A stretch of DNA of 64,000 nucleotides from Panulirus ornatus. Its lineage: Eukaryota > Arthropoda > Malacostraca > Decapoda > Palinuridae. Shown here in pieces: positions 34,689 through 45,270 of the stretch. The DNA is taken from the NCBI RefSeq assembly GCF_036320965.1, contig NC_092234.1, positions 30,407,703-30,471,702 of the forward strand, in the 5' to 3' direction. A model generated the notes under the pieces. That model saw nothing but the letters and a program-made list of their open reading frames with translations. It had not been told where the DNA came from and did no database searches. Positions within the stretch are counted from its first letter, which is position 1; every line of letters starts with the position of its first letter. Position numbers and translations under genes: made by a program.

Positions 34689-34899
34689 ACGCTCGTTGTC
34701 TGTCTTGGACAATCACTTGTTTACCAAATGGCGTCCTAGCTACGTCTCTTCGTTGTATATCAACTGACTGTTATCTTTCTCTCTTGTGCCTCCCTTGATG
34801 ATGTGATTATTACACGAAAGTGCACTTGGGAACTTACCGTGTTTCATTTTCCCCGTGGACTCATAGGAATATACTTGATCACGCGCAAAATTGTGATCC
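34689..34899 (+). repeat. Right arm (pseudo-LTR) of the Penelope-like element
   Basis: It follows the endonuclease fragment by about 12 bases and ends ATTGTGATCC, directly before a SINE tail fragment. It shares the terminal sequence and ribozyme motif with the left arm in the opposite orientation. Confidence 0.95.
34791..34831 (+). ncRNA. Hammerhead ribozyme motif, right arm (core C3 mutated)
   Basis: The layout matches the left arm: TCCC, core TTGATGA (34795-34801), stem II GTG/CAC with ATTATTA loop, GAAA (34816-34819), GTGCAC stem III, CTT, GGGA. Core position C3 is T, which in known hammerheads abolishes or strongly reduces cleavage. Stem II is fully paired here, unlike the left arm with its one G-U pair. 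Confidence 0.7.
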
Positions 34900-34905
34900 C
34901 TCCCA

Positions 34906-34955
34906 ATAACGCTACCTTGCTAATGCGGGAAATGGCGAATAGTTTGAAAGAAAGA
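34906..34955 (+). mobile_element. SINE-like element, copy 5, tail only
   Basis: AACGCTACCTTGC, AATGCGGGAAATGGCGAATA and GTTTGAAAGAAAG match the last 50 bases of the SINE, followed by (AT)n at 34955-34978. It abuts the right arm of the Penelope-like element within about seven bases. Confidence 0.85.
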
Positions 34956-35186
34956 ATATATATATATATATATATATACTGATCAAGCCTCTGTGATTCG
35001 AGCGTTCACTTTTGTACGCCTGTCCTTTATAATGGCAAATTACAGCAGTTTTGCCAGTCCTCAGGTACCTCACCATCATACATACAGTGAAAAACCTGAC
35101 TATCCAATCAATAACAACACTGCCGTCTCCTTTCTCAACTGCAATCCCATTCACTTCTGCCGCTTTGCCACACATGCTGAGGTGCA

Positions 35187-35593
35187 AGTCTGTTGAGCGT
35201 ACCTGGTAAGCTGTGTGGAAGAGTGGTGATTGAGAGAGAGGTGGCATGCGCTGAACATCAAACTGTAGAGGAGCAAAGTGACTTCAGGAGTGGCAGAGGA
35301 TGGGTTGAAAGAGGCTTTGAGGCTTGGGGTCTGAACATTCAGGAAGGTGAGACGGGTGTATGAAGTCGAGCAAACTGGTGTGATATTGGGGAAGAGGGGG
35401 CAGGGGGCAACGAGCTGTCATGGGGCTGAACCTGGATGTATGAAGCCATGGAAATGGTCTGCAAGGTGTGGGTTTTAGTTCTGGTACATTACACATGACA
35501 TTCAGGCAGTGGATGTAAGCAAATAAGGCCGTTCTTTCGTCTGTTTCTGGCATTACCTCGTTAAACCGAAAAACGGTGAACAAGTATACAAAA
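35187..35593 (+). mobile_element. LINE-A copy with internal deletion
   Basis: The first part reads SLLSVPGKLCGRVVIER, then EEQSDFRSGRGW, the fingers region just upstream of where copy 1 begins. At about 35306 the sequence jumps to DGLKEALRLGV and a [12 protein letters not shown] stretch near the protein's end, deleting roughly 1 kb. The 3' UTR ends in a single tail module (TTCGTCTGTTTCTGGCATTA, CCTCG, poly-A). This is the only copy here that shows sequence upstream of residue 1 of copy 1. It is decayed. Confidence 0.8.
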
Positions 35594-36892
35594 AAATCTA
35601 TCAAACGGTGGGTTAAATGTTATAACAATGTTATTTTGATAACATCTAGTGGCATGTGACTTCACTGTCCAATGACTCCATTGCTGAAGAAGAAGGAAGA
35701 ATTCTGCCCACGTCTGTATTGCATTACTGGGTGGGGTTTTGTGGAGAGATGCATCTTTACGTGAAAAAGCGTGCTGTCTCGCTGGAAGTGGTGCATGCCA
35801 AAGGGAGACAGGGTGGGGGGTTTTTGAAGGGGAGGCGGGGACATAATAGTCTAAGCTGACACAGGAGAGAGCTTGCTAGACAGGATACATATCGACGCGA
35901 GTCATGGTTGGGGTCTGCCACACTGGATGCACGTCTAGGCGCGACAGAATGCGGCTCTGGGTAAGAGACGGCGGCAATGGTGAGACTGGTTGAGGTCTTG
36001 GAGAGAATGTCAGTGTAGGTGACAGGATAGATGTCTGGGGCGGGGATGCCTGAATAAAAGAGATTTGTTGGAGACTTAAGCAGGAAAAGGGTGGGGTTAT
36101 ATAACAACGACTGAGGAAACAATGATGGCGTTAGTGTATTGCTCTTAGTTAAAGCTAAGCATAATACTACACTGAAAAATGTTGTAGCTCTAAATAACTC
36201 CCATTCTGTTCTTGTTGAATTTATAATCTTCATAAGAAGATAACTACAAGACAGGCTTACAGCCCCTCCTGCACAGACACCACAGGCACATGAAAGGCCG
36301 GCTAGCAGAAATATGTTAGAAACAGGATTTGATTACAATCACAGATTTTGACATAACTATGTAAATGGTGTGAATCCCATTACCCATTTGTTCCATACGT
36401 GGGCTGCACTTGTGGGCTTTACTCGTTTGGCATTGCCCTAAATAAAATCTGAGCTACCTCCTTATAACGAATCCACTATAGCCTTAGTCCTACCTACAAA
36501 CGAGATCTTGTCTATAATGCTGAAGTTGATGGAAAGTTAGGCACAACTGCTCTCAGACAAAGCGCTTTTGCAGTAACTTTCAACATTACCAGTTATGCAT
36601 GTCAACTTAAAATACGTGAGAAAATATTACAGAGCTTCGCTTTGTTTATGAGAGGTTAAGCTGAAATGATACCGTCAGTGAAAACGATAGGGATGTAGCT
36701 TGTAAAGGATTCATGATGACATTACAAGTATGTGCTAATACGTAACAGATGGTCATCTTCCACTAATATGCTAAAATGGTGTAAGAATTTAAAAAATAAC
36801 TGCATGTAATCTAACAACGCAACACACAAGAATCTCAGAGAACAAGAAACATGATAGGTTAGGTTACTTATATATGCGCTGAAAAAGAAGAG
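35594..36892. other. Non-coding stretch
   Basis: No element or gene is recognised. The minus-strand 158-codon frame at 35757-36233 shows no known domain. Confidence 0.45.
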
Positions 36893-36899
36893 AAAAAAA

Positions 36900-36969
<70 letters not shown>
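36893..36969. repeat. Poly-A followed by (AT)n
   Basis: A25 leads into about 52 bases of AT. It has the form of a retroelement tail, but I could not identify an element upstream. Confidence 0.93.
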
Positions 36970-36971
<2 letters not shown>

Positions 36972-37149
36972 CGTATATTACTGAAAAATGTTAGAAGCAA
37001 GAGTCATTTCAGGTTAATTAGTTCACTGATTACGGAATAATTTTACTTTGTTAAGATATGGAAGCCATAAAAGATACAAAAGCTTTTTCTTCTGTACCGT
37101 TGAAGTCGCAGTTTAAGTCCCAGACTGAATTCCATCGTTAAGAGAGAAC

Positions 37150-37860
37150 ATACTGCAACATACTGATGTACACGTTCAAGATATATTATCCACAGTACAA
37201 GGGATGAAAGTAAATAAATCGGCAGACCCCGATAAGATCTATGCAAGAACAATGAAAGAACCTAATATGAAACAATTTATCCCTTGCCTCTCTTTTCAGT
37301 TAAGTTACTTGCCACAGGAACAGTTCCTGAGGATTGGAAGATTACCAAAGTAACACATATTCAAAACGAATAATAAGCCCCTGCCCAGAAATTACAGCTT
37401 AATTAACAAGACGTCCATGGTTGGCAAGTACAAAGTTTTAGGCACCGGTTGTAAAACAGAGAAGGCAAACTGCAACAATTTTCACGCCTTAAATTTGTTG
37501 ATGCGTCCCTCATCTTTAATACCTTATTCAACCTTAATCACCTTACTTCAAAAAAAGACAAAAAAATGGGTATAGTGCCGAGGTTCTAAGATGATTCCCA
37601 AATTGAGGAAAACAAAATGTATTATGAAAGCGGACTGCACAACCTGAACTAATTTAGTTTAAAAAGAGAGGGTTAAGAGATGATTGATGCAAGTGTTCAA
37701 CATCATCAAAAGCTTTGATTGACTCGATCTTTGCAGCTGTATACAGCTAGATCAGTCTGATTTTACTCGTGGAAATGGATACGAAGTCGTGGGCACACGT
37801 TTTGCCTTGAATGAGGCAAAGTCCTTCCTTAACAGGATTCTTAACGACGTAAAATGATTA
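37150..37860 (+). mobile_element. Decayed CR1/Rex1-like non-LTR retrotransposon
   Basis: The N-terminal reverse transcriptase region reads VQDILSTVQGMKVNKSADPD and KIYARTMKEP. TVPEDWK-like and PRNYSLINKTSMVGK stretches follow near 37310-37430. The C-terminal region near 37620-37860 shows SLKREG, FDSIFAA-like and TRGNGYE-like segments in broken frames. The middle, including the catalytic FADD box, is deleted. It is dead. Confidence 0.75.
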
Positions 37861-39894
37861 ACAATTACAGTTGTTTAGGGTAACACCATACATAAGTTAG
37901 GGAAGCAACTGAAAAAAAAAATGTTACAGGTTCACGACTAACATTATTGAAGTCTCTTTAGTTACATCTACGTAAAGTTTATACGTGTTTCTCCAGGTCA
38001 TGTTTGCATTCCTTCTCTTATCAATATCGATTTTTTTACCAACTATCAAAAAGCCATCCTCGAAAGTACCCAAAAGTCTGTTGACGTTTGCATTCCTTTG
38101 TAATCAATCGTGCTTTGTGTAGGGGCACATGCCTGAATGAGACAGGGTGGGGTCTGTCGAGGGGAGGTGCCCGATTAGGTGATACAGCGTGATGTTTGAG
38201 AAGGGACCAGTCTCTGTGAGAGGATTGGTAATCCAACCAAGGCTGACTGGAAAGAGGAGAGGACGGTGACAAAGGCTCCTGAAACTTCAGGTTCATAATA
38301 TTAAAAAAACTAATAAAATACTTTTATCCCTTGGCATAAGAACGTTTATGAACCCCTTAATTAACGTACAAATTGCCCGCATCTTTTATACAAGTGCTCA
38401 GACACACTAGAACCCCTAATCGTTGTAAACATTTAAGTAGTCACCACAGCAGGGACAAATATCACATTATGAATCGTCTAAAGGATACCAGGAGTCCTTG
38501 TGCATGTCTAGATTAGATTAGTACGTGACACACAGAAATCATGACATGATCCCTGAAGGTTATGGCGACATACACAACCAGGTCATGGCTTTTTATTTCC
38601 GTAACCATTACGAAGGAGAGACATAGTGCAGTCATAACTCCCTCCTGGGATTGGGAGGTCTTAACATCCAGCCCCGTAACCGGTCCAGGGAGGTTGTCAT
38701 AATCACGAGGGTTGACCTTGGTCAAGTTTCTTCCACTCGACTCAAGTTCAACAACAACAACAAGTTTCTGTTCCCGATATACAATAATCAGAAAACTCAA
38801 GGGAGGACGACAACCCCAGGGGCTGGCCTGCCTCCTGACCAACCCGCGCCAGCTTGGAGGAGTCGTGTAGCCAGGGACGAGACGCCATCAGGTTCCCGGC
38901 CGTGTCTTGCGGCTATCCAATAAAGACTTGATAGAGTAGACCAACTACTCAATAAGGTGTTGGGTTACCAGCTGGAGGAGAGAACCGCTCCTTCTACTCC
39001 CGAGCCGGCCAGTCAGACCACCGCAGGGAGGAAGACACTGCCAAGCCAACCCTTAGGCTAGCCCCACCACCCCCGACGCCAACGCACGCACACACACACA
39101 CAGACACACACATACACTAAGGGTGGGTGGTAACTCCCTTACCCAAGGAATGTAATACAATCTCTGTCCCATAATATGAAAAAATAAACTGTTAAACACA
39201 AAATATTCACGAGATATACAAAACATATCCATTACGTAAAACAGGATTCCAAAGAAACCATTTTGGACAGAATCTAATCTATAATGTGTAATGTTACTGA
39301 ATGTCAAACGCATAAGAGGTGTCAGAAGGGTTTGGTGTCAGTGTTATTATAACAAAAACGTCGCTGAGGTGCAAGATAGTGTGGGTGTCAACTTGCACGT
39401 CAAGTTATCCGTCACAAGCTTCTCGTCTCACTAACAGCTGCCTTCGCTGACCGATTTAATGTACAACTCATGTCAGGGGAACCACAGCGGTGTGATGCAC
39501 CTCACGTTGCTTCTTTATGAACTATAAGCGTCATCATGGGCCAAACCAGGGTAGATGATGGACTGCAGAACAATGCAGTTCATTTTTATCAAACGTTCCC
39601 AATGGTATAGGTGTTCCACGAATAGATTTTCTCGAAATCATTCTTCGTTACCACTCTCTTTGCTCTCATGCACTGGTCGTGAGGAGTGAGGTAAAACAGA
39701 GAACGCCTTTCACGGACTCATGTCACTAGACACGTTAAGAAGCGTTGGATACCCTTGGTATGTGCTTCATGCAGATGCTAACCCAGAGGGACGCCAAGCT
39801 ACAGCCGCTGCCGCCTCTCATCACACTACACACTGATAGACGAGTGATTTATCTATTGGGTATGACTTTATAACCCTATTATAGAACCTAATGT
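37861..39894. other. Non-coding stretch
   Basis: No element is recognised. Open frames at 38513-38842 (-) and 38651-38923 (+) overlap each other and have no known domain. A short (CA)n lies at 39087-39113. Confidence 0.45.
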
Positions 39895-40030
39895 TGCCTA
39901 CGGCATATACACGGGCCTCCCTGGGTTCGAATCCTGGATGCGGGAGTCAGACCACAACCAACCCAACTGTTCATCCCAGAAAGGCTGGTCGATAAACGAG
40001 TTCCTAACTTAAGCTGGAGCAAGTATCTAC
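39895..40030 (+). mobile_element. tRNA-derived SINE fragment
   Basis: GGGTTCGAATCCTGG at 39920-39934 is a good tRNA-type B box. It is followed by GCGGGAGTCAG, AACCCAACTGTTCATCC and GGTCGATAAACGAGT, which resembles the body of tRNA-related SINEs I know from decapods. No A box is visible upstream, so the 5' part is missing or degraded. Confidence 0.55.
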
Positions 40031-40384
40031 AGTGACGTCAGCATGGAAGGTGCATCTTAGGAATGAAGGGTCACATGATCATATCACCGTTCATGATACT
40101 ACAGAGATGGGTGGTGTCCAGAGCTCATACGAGAAAGTGTAACTCGTATATGTCTGGGATATGTGATTCAGAAGGGTGTATGTCTGGTGGGATGGTGTGT
40201 CAGACTGGGTTACGAAGGCTGTTTGGTGCTTCAGTCATTCATTCTGGTGTATTTGTGTTGTCACTGTAGTGTTGCTTGGGGCTGGGGGGATCAGCGAGTA
40301 TAGATTACTGATGTGTGAAGCAAGGGTAAACTTTTTATTTCTACTCGAGGATGACGGTTAGTTAAGGAATGGTTTGAATGGAGA
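40031..40384. other. TG-rich non-coding stretch
   Basis: It may be further degraded 3' sequence of the neighbouring minus-strand retroelement. Nothing specific is recognised. Confidence 0.35.
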
Positions 40385-40388
40385 AAGT

Positions 40389-40964
40389 CTAATGCTGATG
40401 TACAGAAATCAGTGCTGAACACATTGAGGTGGTTTTGTTCTGGGAGAATCTTACTTTTGCTATGTAGGTGCTGAGTGTTTCTGGTTGCCAGATGGCTTCT
40501 GATTTTTCCGAGCGCTCTGTTCTGTGTGGTGTGCGCCTCTTATATTTGCTTTCGAGAGCGTGGACGGCCAGGTAGGTGAGGCGTAGTTTGTGTGGCGTAG
40601 ACGAAATGTTTTCACAGGATACTCGGGGATCTACTTTCATGTCCAAATCTGAGGGTATCTAGTGTGTCTGCTGCTATAGCGTTGATGTTTGTTGTATGGA
40701 AGGGGGGAGTATTTATGTGTGTGTGTTATAAATGATGCCCAGAATAAATCTTCGAGCATAATCAATTAGCCATTCAAGGCGACAGGAGAGTGCAGGTTGG
40801 ATCACTGTTTGTCTCGAGACAACAGGGTGACTGAAATCTTCTGTAGAGATGAAGACATCCCGTTTTGGCTGTGTCATGTATTGCTGCAAGTCTGTTTTTG
40901 CTTGGGCAGTGTAAGGATGCTGTGATGTGATGCTAAGGGCGTCTACATACGAGAACACCTTCAT
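40389..40964 (-). pseudogene. Reverse transcriptase palm and C-terminal fragments of the Jockey-like element
   Basis: The open piece 40964-40713 starts MKVFSYVDALSITSQHPYTA, which aligns with the FSYADDLSIT type catalytic box. The second Asp is replaced by Ala and the preceding Ala by Val. The piece 40646-40389 is the C-terminal segment. The loss of one catalytic aspartate alone would inactivate the enzyme. Confidence 0.7.
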
Positions 40965-42164
40965 ATCGAGGCTTACAGGGGAAGACGAGAGGATATGAAG
41001 TTAGAGATTAAAAAGGGTTGGAGGTTGGAGAAAGAAGTGATCCATCAGAAATTCTATCTTAGACCTTAAGGAGTTTAGAGGTGACGTCTTTTTGAACAAG
41101 TCTGGCTTCGCTGGCAGCTCTTTACTTTGACAATTTTTGTCAATTGTTGTGGAGGATGGTGTCAAGTATCCGAGGATGTGTCGAGGGACGATGTCAAATG
41201 CTCATTAGTGTCTAGTGCCACTAATATTGTGCGAGAAGGGGGGCTGTGTTAGTTGAAGCCATCTACGTCATAGTGTGCAAGGATTGTATGAATTGTGCTT
41301 GTGGTCTAAGCCATGCTGTCTGCGCAAGCGAGAATCTTTTTTAATCAATTCTTTCAGCATAGATATTGAAGACAGAACTGATAAGAGAGCGATATGAGAG
41401 GGAACAGGTGAGTGGTTTGGAAGGTTTAAGGCTGGCAAGTTTCTATGCGTTTGGGATTTTGTTGTGTAGCCAGGAGTCATTATAGTTATTTGTACATAAC
41501 TGGACTGCAATTGAGGCAAACGTTTTATGCGAAAGTTTCATATGTCGTCTGTTCCATTTGCAGTTGCTTGTTGCAGGAGAGTTCCTTAAGGTTTGACTTC
41601 ACTGAGTGTGTTAGCGGTAGTGATGTGCGGACAAGCAACAGTTGATTTTGGATGGATCTTTGTGTAGGTTTTTCTCGACTTTCCCGTTTAGGGACGTGGC
41701 TGATTTTTTAGCACTGTCTCACGAATATGTGTGTGCGTTCTCTGGAAGAAGGGATGTCATTCGATTGGGTCAGAAGTGCTTTATGTGTGGGGGCTGGGTA
41801 TGTTGCAGGAGGTGTGGGTCTTCCTCTACGTACAACAAAATGTGATGCTGTGAGGTTTGTGCTTCAGTGTGCTGAGGAAAGAATGTATCAGTCAGGCTGG
41901 TAATGGTGTTGTTTCGAGTCTGGATTTGTTTTGTGATTTCTACTGGTGGTGGGTGCTTTTATCAGACTTGGTTTCTTTGCTTTACGAGGTTACAGCTTGT
42001 GGGAAGAACTTTGGGTTACATTTCTTTCTATGTCCTTGTGCCTTGTGCCGTTTCCTAGCCTGCTTGCTTATTGTAAGAAATGGCATGTTACAAGGATGAG
42101 AACTCACCTATAGTGAAGTATTAAAGCATGAGTTCCATACGAGTCCTATATACAATCATTCCTT

Positions 42165-42623
42165 TTATACAGCTGTGTGGGTTGTCCGAGTAAGGTTTAG
42201 AGTTATCAGAATGGAAAAGTGGTCAGAGAGCTCCTGTGGTGAGTCTCCGGAGGTCGTCGTGTGCAATGCTGATGTGCGAAAACTAATGTTTAGCGACAGT
42301 GGCAGTTGGAGCTGGTGGTGTGGAAGTTTGGTTGGCTGGTTATGTAGGCTGAGGATGTTGAAAGGATGCAATTTGTTTATGAGTAGATCGCCTTTGGAAT
42401 CTTGGGTATGAGTGTTGAGCCAAGCAGGATGGTGGGCACTGAAATCTTCACATAGATAGGTGCTTAGGTAATTGGTTAGGTTCTGCAATTTAGCAGGGTA
42501 CATGGAAGGGCAGATTAAAGGGGAAGGTATGTAGGTGTTGATTTTGTTGTCAGTGCTGTGTAGTTTTACTTCTACATTTTGTATTTCAAGTGTGTTGCTG
42601 TCAGTGTCTGTAATCTCTTTCAT
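42165..42623 (-). pseudogene. AP-like endonuclease domain of the Jockey-like element
   Basis: The 152-residue open piece contains NVEVKLHSTDNKINTYIPSP, then EDFSAHHPAWLNTHTQDSKG, corresponding to the GDFNAHHPLW motif. After that come the LSLHNQPTKLPHH region and ELSDHFSILITL, corresponding to the SDHFPI motif with the catalytic Asp-His. The endonuclease would nick target DNA to prime reverse transcription. GDFN is EDFS here, so catalysis is probably lost. Confidence 0.78.
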
Positions 42624-42934
42624 ATTATGTGAGATGTCAATGAATGGGATGTTCTGGTGTGCAACTGTTAAGAGTCCTCCTCCATTCCTATGCTGTATGT
42701 CTTGCGTCCTCCTTCCCTATGCTATCTGTCCTGCGTCAGGATTGTGTAATTACAGAAAGGAGGCAGGAACGATGGGCTTAAGTCTGTGTTTTTGAACGAG
42801 GACTGAGTTGCGTTCAATACGACTGAGCACTTGTGTGCTCGTTTTAGGTGCCACTTGTGTTGAACTGTACGATGCTGATCGATGAATGGGGTTCGGTGAG
42901 GCAGAGGGGTTAGCTGATTGAAGGGAAGGGATGC

Positions 42935-43192
42935 TCATTTTGCTCTGTTACTTGTGTAATTTTTATGCAGGCAGTATGATGGTTTGGGAGGTCGGTCAGG
43001 TGTTTGTGTATGTGGCCGTTGCAATGAAGGTGAGTTGTACCAACGATGGCAGGTAGAGCACCTGACGGAGTGATGCTTCTTGGTGATGGTGGCATGACAT
43101 TGTGGCCAAATGTCCTCTGATGATCCAGAGTTGTGACTGATGTTAACGGCTTGCACTAACAGCTGAAGAATGATGGCCGGGACATAATCCAC
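42935..43192 (-). pseudogene. Cys/His finger-like N-terminal region of the Jockey-like element
   Basis: The piece reads WPQCHATITKKHHSVRCSTC then HRWYN, a Cys-x-n-Cys-x2-Cys pattern with a conserved Trp, like the PHD-type finger before the endonuclease in some non-LTR elements. A frame change near 42938 leads into the linker piece ending at 42750. Confidence 0.6.
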
Positions 43193-43280
43193 TTGTGGAA
43201 AAAAAAAAAAAGTGATTATGAAAAGAAATCTAGGTTTGATCTAGGGTCCGGCACAGTGTAGCGCATATGAGATGGCCATT

Positions 43281-43390
<110 letters not shown>

Positions 43391-43918
43391 GTGGAAGGAT
43401 GGAGTGAAAAAGATTTTGAGCGATCGGGGCCTGAACATCAGGAGGGTGAAAGGCGTGCAAGGAATAGAGTGAATTGGAACGATGTGGTATACCGGGGTCG
43501 ACGTGCTGTCAAAGGATTGAAGCGTCTGGGGTAAACTATGGAAGGTTTTGTGGGGCCTGGATGTGGAAAGAGAGCTGTGGTTTCGGTGCATTAAACATAA
43601 CAGCTAGAGACTGAGTGTGAACGAATGTGGCCTTTGTTGTCTTTTCCTAGCGATACCTCGCACGCGCGCGGGGGGGAGGGGGTGTTATTTCATGTGTGGC
43701 GGGGTGGTGACGAGAATGGATGAAGGCAAGAAGTATGAACATGTACATGTGTGTATATGTCTGTGTATGTATATACGTTGAAATGTATAGGTATGTATAT
43801 GTGCGTGCGTGGGCGTTTATGTATTTAAACATGTGTATGTGGGTTGGTTGGTCCGTTCTTTCGTCTGTTTCCTTGCGCTACCTCAATAACGCGGGAGACA
43901 GCGAAGTATAATAAATAA
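43391..43918 (+). mobile_element. LINE-A copy 3, last exon region plus full two-module 3' UTR
   Basis: It starts [16 protein letters not shown] in frame with copy 1. A lost base near 43433 then shifts the frame before RRARNRVNW. The roughly 420-base 3' UTR has the inner module (GCGATACCTCGC near 43650), a TG/TA-rich middle at 43735-43850, and the terminal module (TTGCGCTACCTC..AACGCGGGAGACAGCG) at 43855-43910. It then ends in AATAAATAAAT. It is the clearest example of the long UTR form. Confidence 0.92.
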
Positions 43919-44278
43919 ATATGATAATTCGTTTACGATATGGTCATAATTAGGGCATTCAGTTGCCCGTCCTATCTCATATACCAAGAAAAAAAAATAC
44001 AAGACGTCATATCTAACGAATCAAAGATTTCTTTTTACTTACTAAATAAGCAGATATGAAACAGACGCACACACACACACAAACACACGTAGTCCTAAAC
44101 TGAGCTTCAGACATTAAATAACAACAACGCTTCTTTGGTGCGTAAGATGCCTGTTGCTACTGGGTTTTTTTCTTTTTTTTTTTTTTTACTTTAAAGAAAT
44201 CATGAAGACGCACCACAGTTACCTTAAACCAATGAGCACGACGGAACAACCCTATAGCCAGCCAACCATCCAACTCTC
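43919..44278. other. Non-coding stretch
   Basis: A short (CA)n lies at 44067-44086 and T16 near 44172-44188. No element is recognised. Confidence 0.45.
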
Positions 44279-44382
44279 ATGCTCAAGGGCTGTACCGTTG
44301 CAACTAAAGGCTGCTAAAGGCTGTACCCTTGTGCTTACCGCCCGTGCTCCCGCGCTAAAGGGTTGTACCCTACTGCTCAAGA
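44279..44382. repeat. Diverged 21 bp minisatellite related to 23638-23765
   Basis: CATGCTCAAGGGCTGTACCG at 44279 matches CATGCTCAAGGGCCGTACCG at 23689 with one difference. The following units (AAAGGCTGTACC, AAAGGGTTGTACC) are more diverged. Confidence 0.75.
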
Positions 44383-44999
44383 GGTTAAAACTACAACTAC
44401 AACCACATGGTGGCCAAGAGCAGCACCTGGATGGTACATTTCACGTCCTACGCTCACACCACAGGTGTACAGTTCGTAACATGACTTTACACTGTTAGAG
44501 TATGTATGCTGTGCGACATGTAAGAAACTTCTCGCACAACACAGGGCGAGATGTAGCCGTGTGGAGTGCGACAGGGGGCTGGTGACACTAGCATCACACC
44601 CAGAGCATTCAAACTTATACGTATACTACCATCCAGGTCACAAGGATAGTGAAATCTACATGCCACAAGGAAGGTAATGCTTGTGTAGAAACAACTGAAT
44701 CGAACTGAGAGGTGGCAGAGACGTGCGATGAGAGAGACAGGGCGACTGTAACTATGGAGTCGTAATTAGGGGAGGGTTGTAATGGAGGCGACACTGCTGG
44801 AGCGTGCACGTAAAACAGAAGCCTACGTCGTTAAACGTACTATATAATTATTGAGAGAGGGACTGTGAAGCAAAACCAGAGTAGTAACACAGTGACGGTG
44901 CAGTGAGGAAGGAAACAAATATACCGTAAGGTAGGAGACACATGGCTAATGTGTAGTACGAAAATTGTGGTAGGAAGAGGAGAGGTAGACAGGTAAAGT

Positions 45000-45270
45000 C
45001 CTGGTGGTGATGGCGGTGTTTATGGAAGTGTTGGAGTGGAGATGGTGGGAGTGTTGGAGGAGTGGTGGTGGTGTTTACACGTTACAGTGATGGAGTGGTG
45101 ACAGTGGTAGTGGTAGAGGAGCACAGCCAGTGGTGATGGTGGGAGTGGTGGAGGAATGGTGGGAGTGACAGTGGTGGGGTGGTGATAGTGTGTGCTGGAG
45201 AGTGGTGATAGTGGTAGTGGTGGAGAGTGGTGATGGCGGCAGTGGTGGTGGTGGAGAGCGGCGGGTCATA
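45000..45270. repeat. Degenerate GGTGGTGATGGTGG minisatellite
   Basis: GTGGTGGAGGAGTGGTGATAG-type units tile the interval. It is followed by C-rich DNA to 45480. DNA at 44383-44999 is unrecognised. Confidence 0.75.

Larger units (their letters stand above)
34070..34899 (+). mobile_element. Penelope-like element remnant with inverted terminal arms
   Basis: Two 211-base arms (34070-34280 and 34689-34899) are reverse complements with about eight differences. They flank a GIY-YIG endonuclease fragment. Penelope-like elements are known to carry such arms (pseudo-LTRs), in direct or inverted orientation, a C-terminal GIY-YIG endonuclease, and hammerhead ribozymes in the arms. All three hallmarks are visible. 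The reverse transcriptase portion is missing. The outer ends GGATCACAATTTTGCG and CGCAAAATTGTGATCC are also internally self-complementary (GATCAC with GTGATC). Confidence 0.9.
40385..43195 (-). mobile_element. Decayed Jockey/I-like non-LTR retrotransposon
   Basis: Read on the minus strand from 43195, the order is that of an ORF2 retrotransposon. A Cys/His finger-like region comes first, then an AP-type endonuclease (42623-42165). A reverse transcriptase follows, with an SLLSPT-like motif B near 41035 and the catalytic box KVFSYVDALSITSQH near 40925. The C-terminal region (40646-40389) contains PHKLRLTYLAVHALESKYKR. Many frameshifts and stops separate these pieces. The catalytic box reads YVDA where the family has YADD. 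An A-rich or T-rich tail is not clear at 40385. Near full length (about 2.8 kb) but inactive. Confidence 0.75.

Noticed and set aside
36855..36868. Telomere-like TTAGG repeats (GGTTAGGTTA)
   Set aside because: Only two units occur, which is expected by chance. No array is present.
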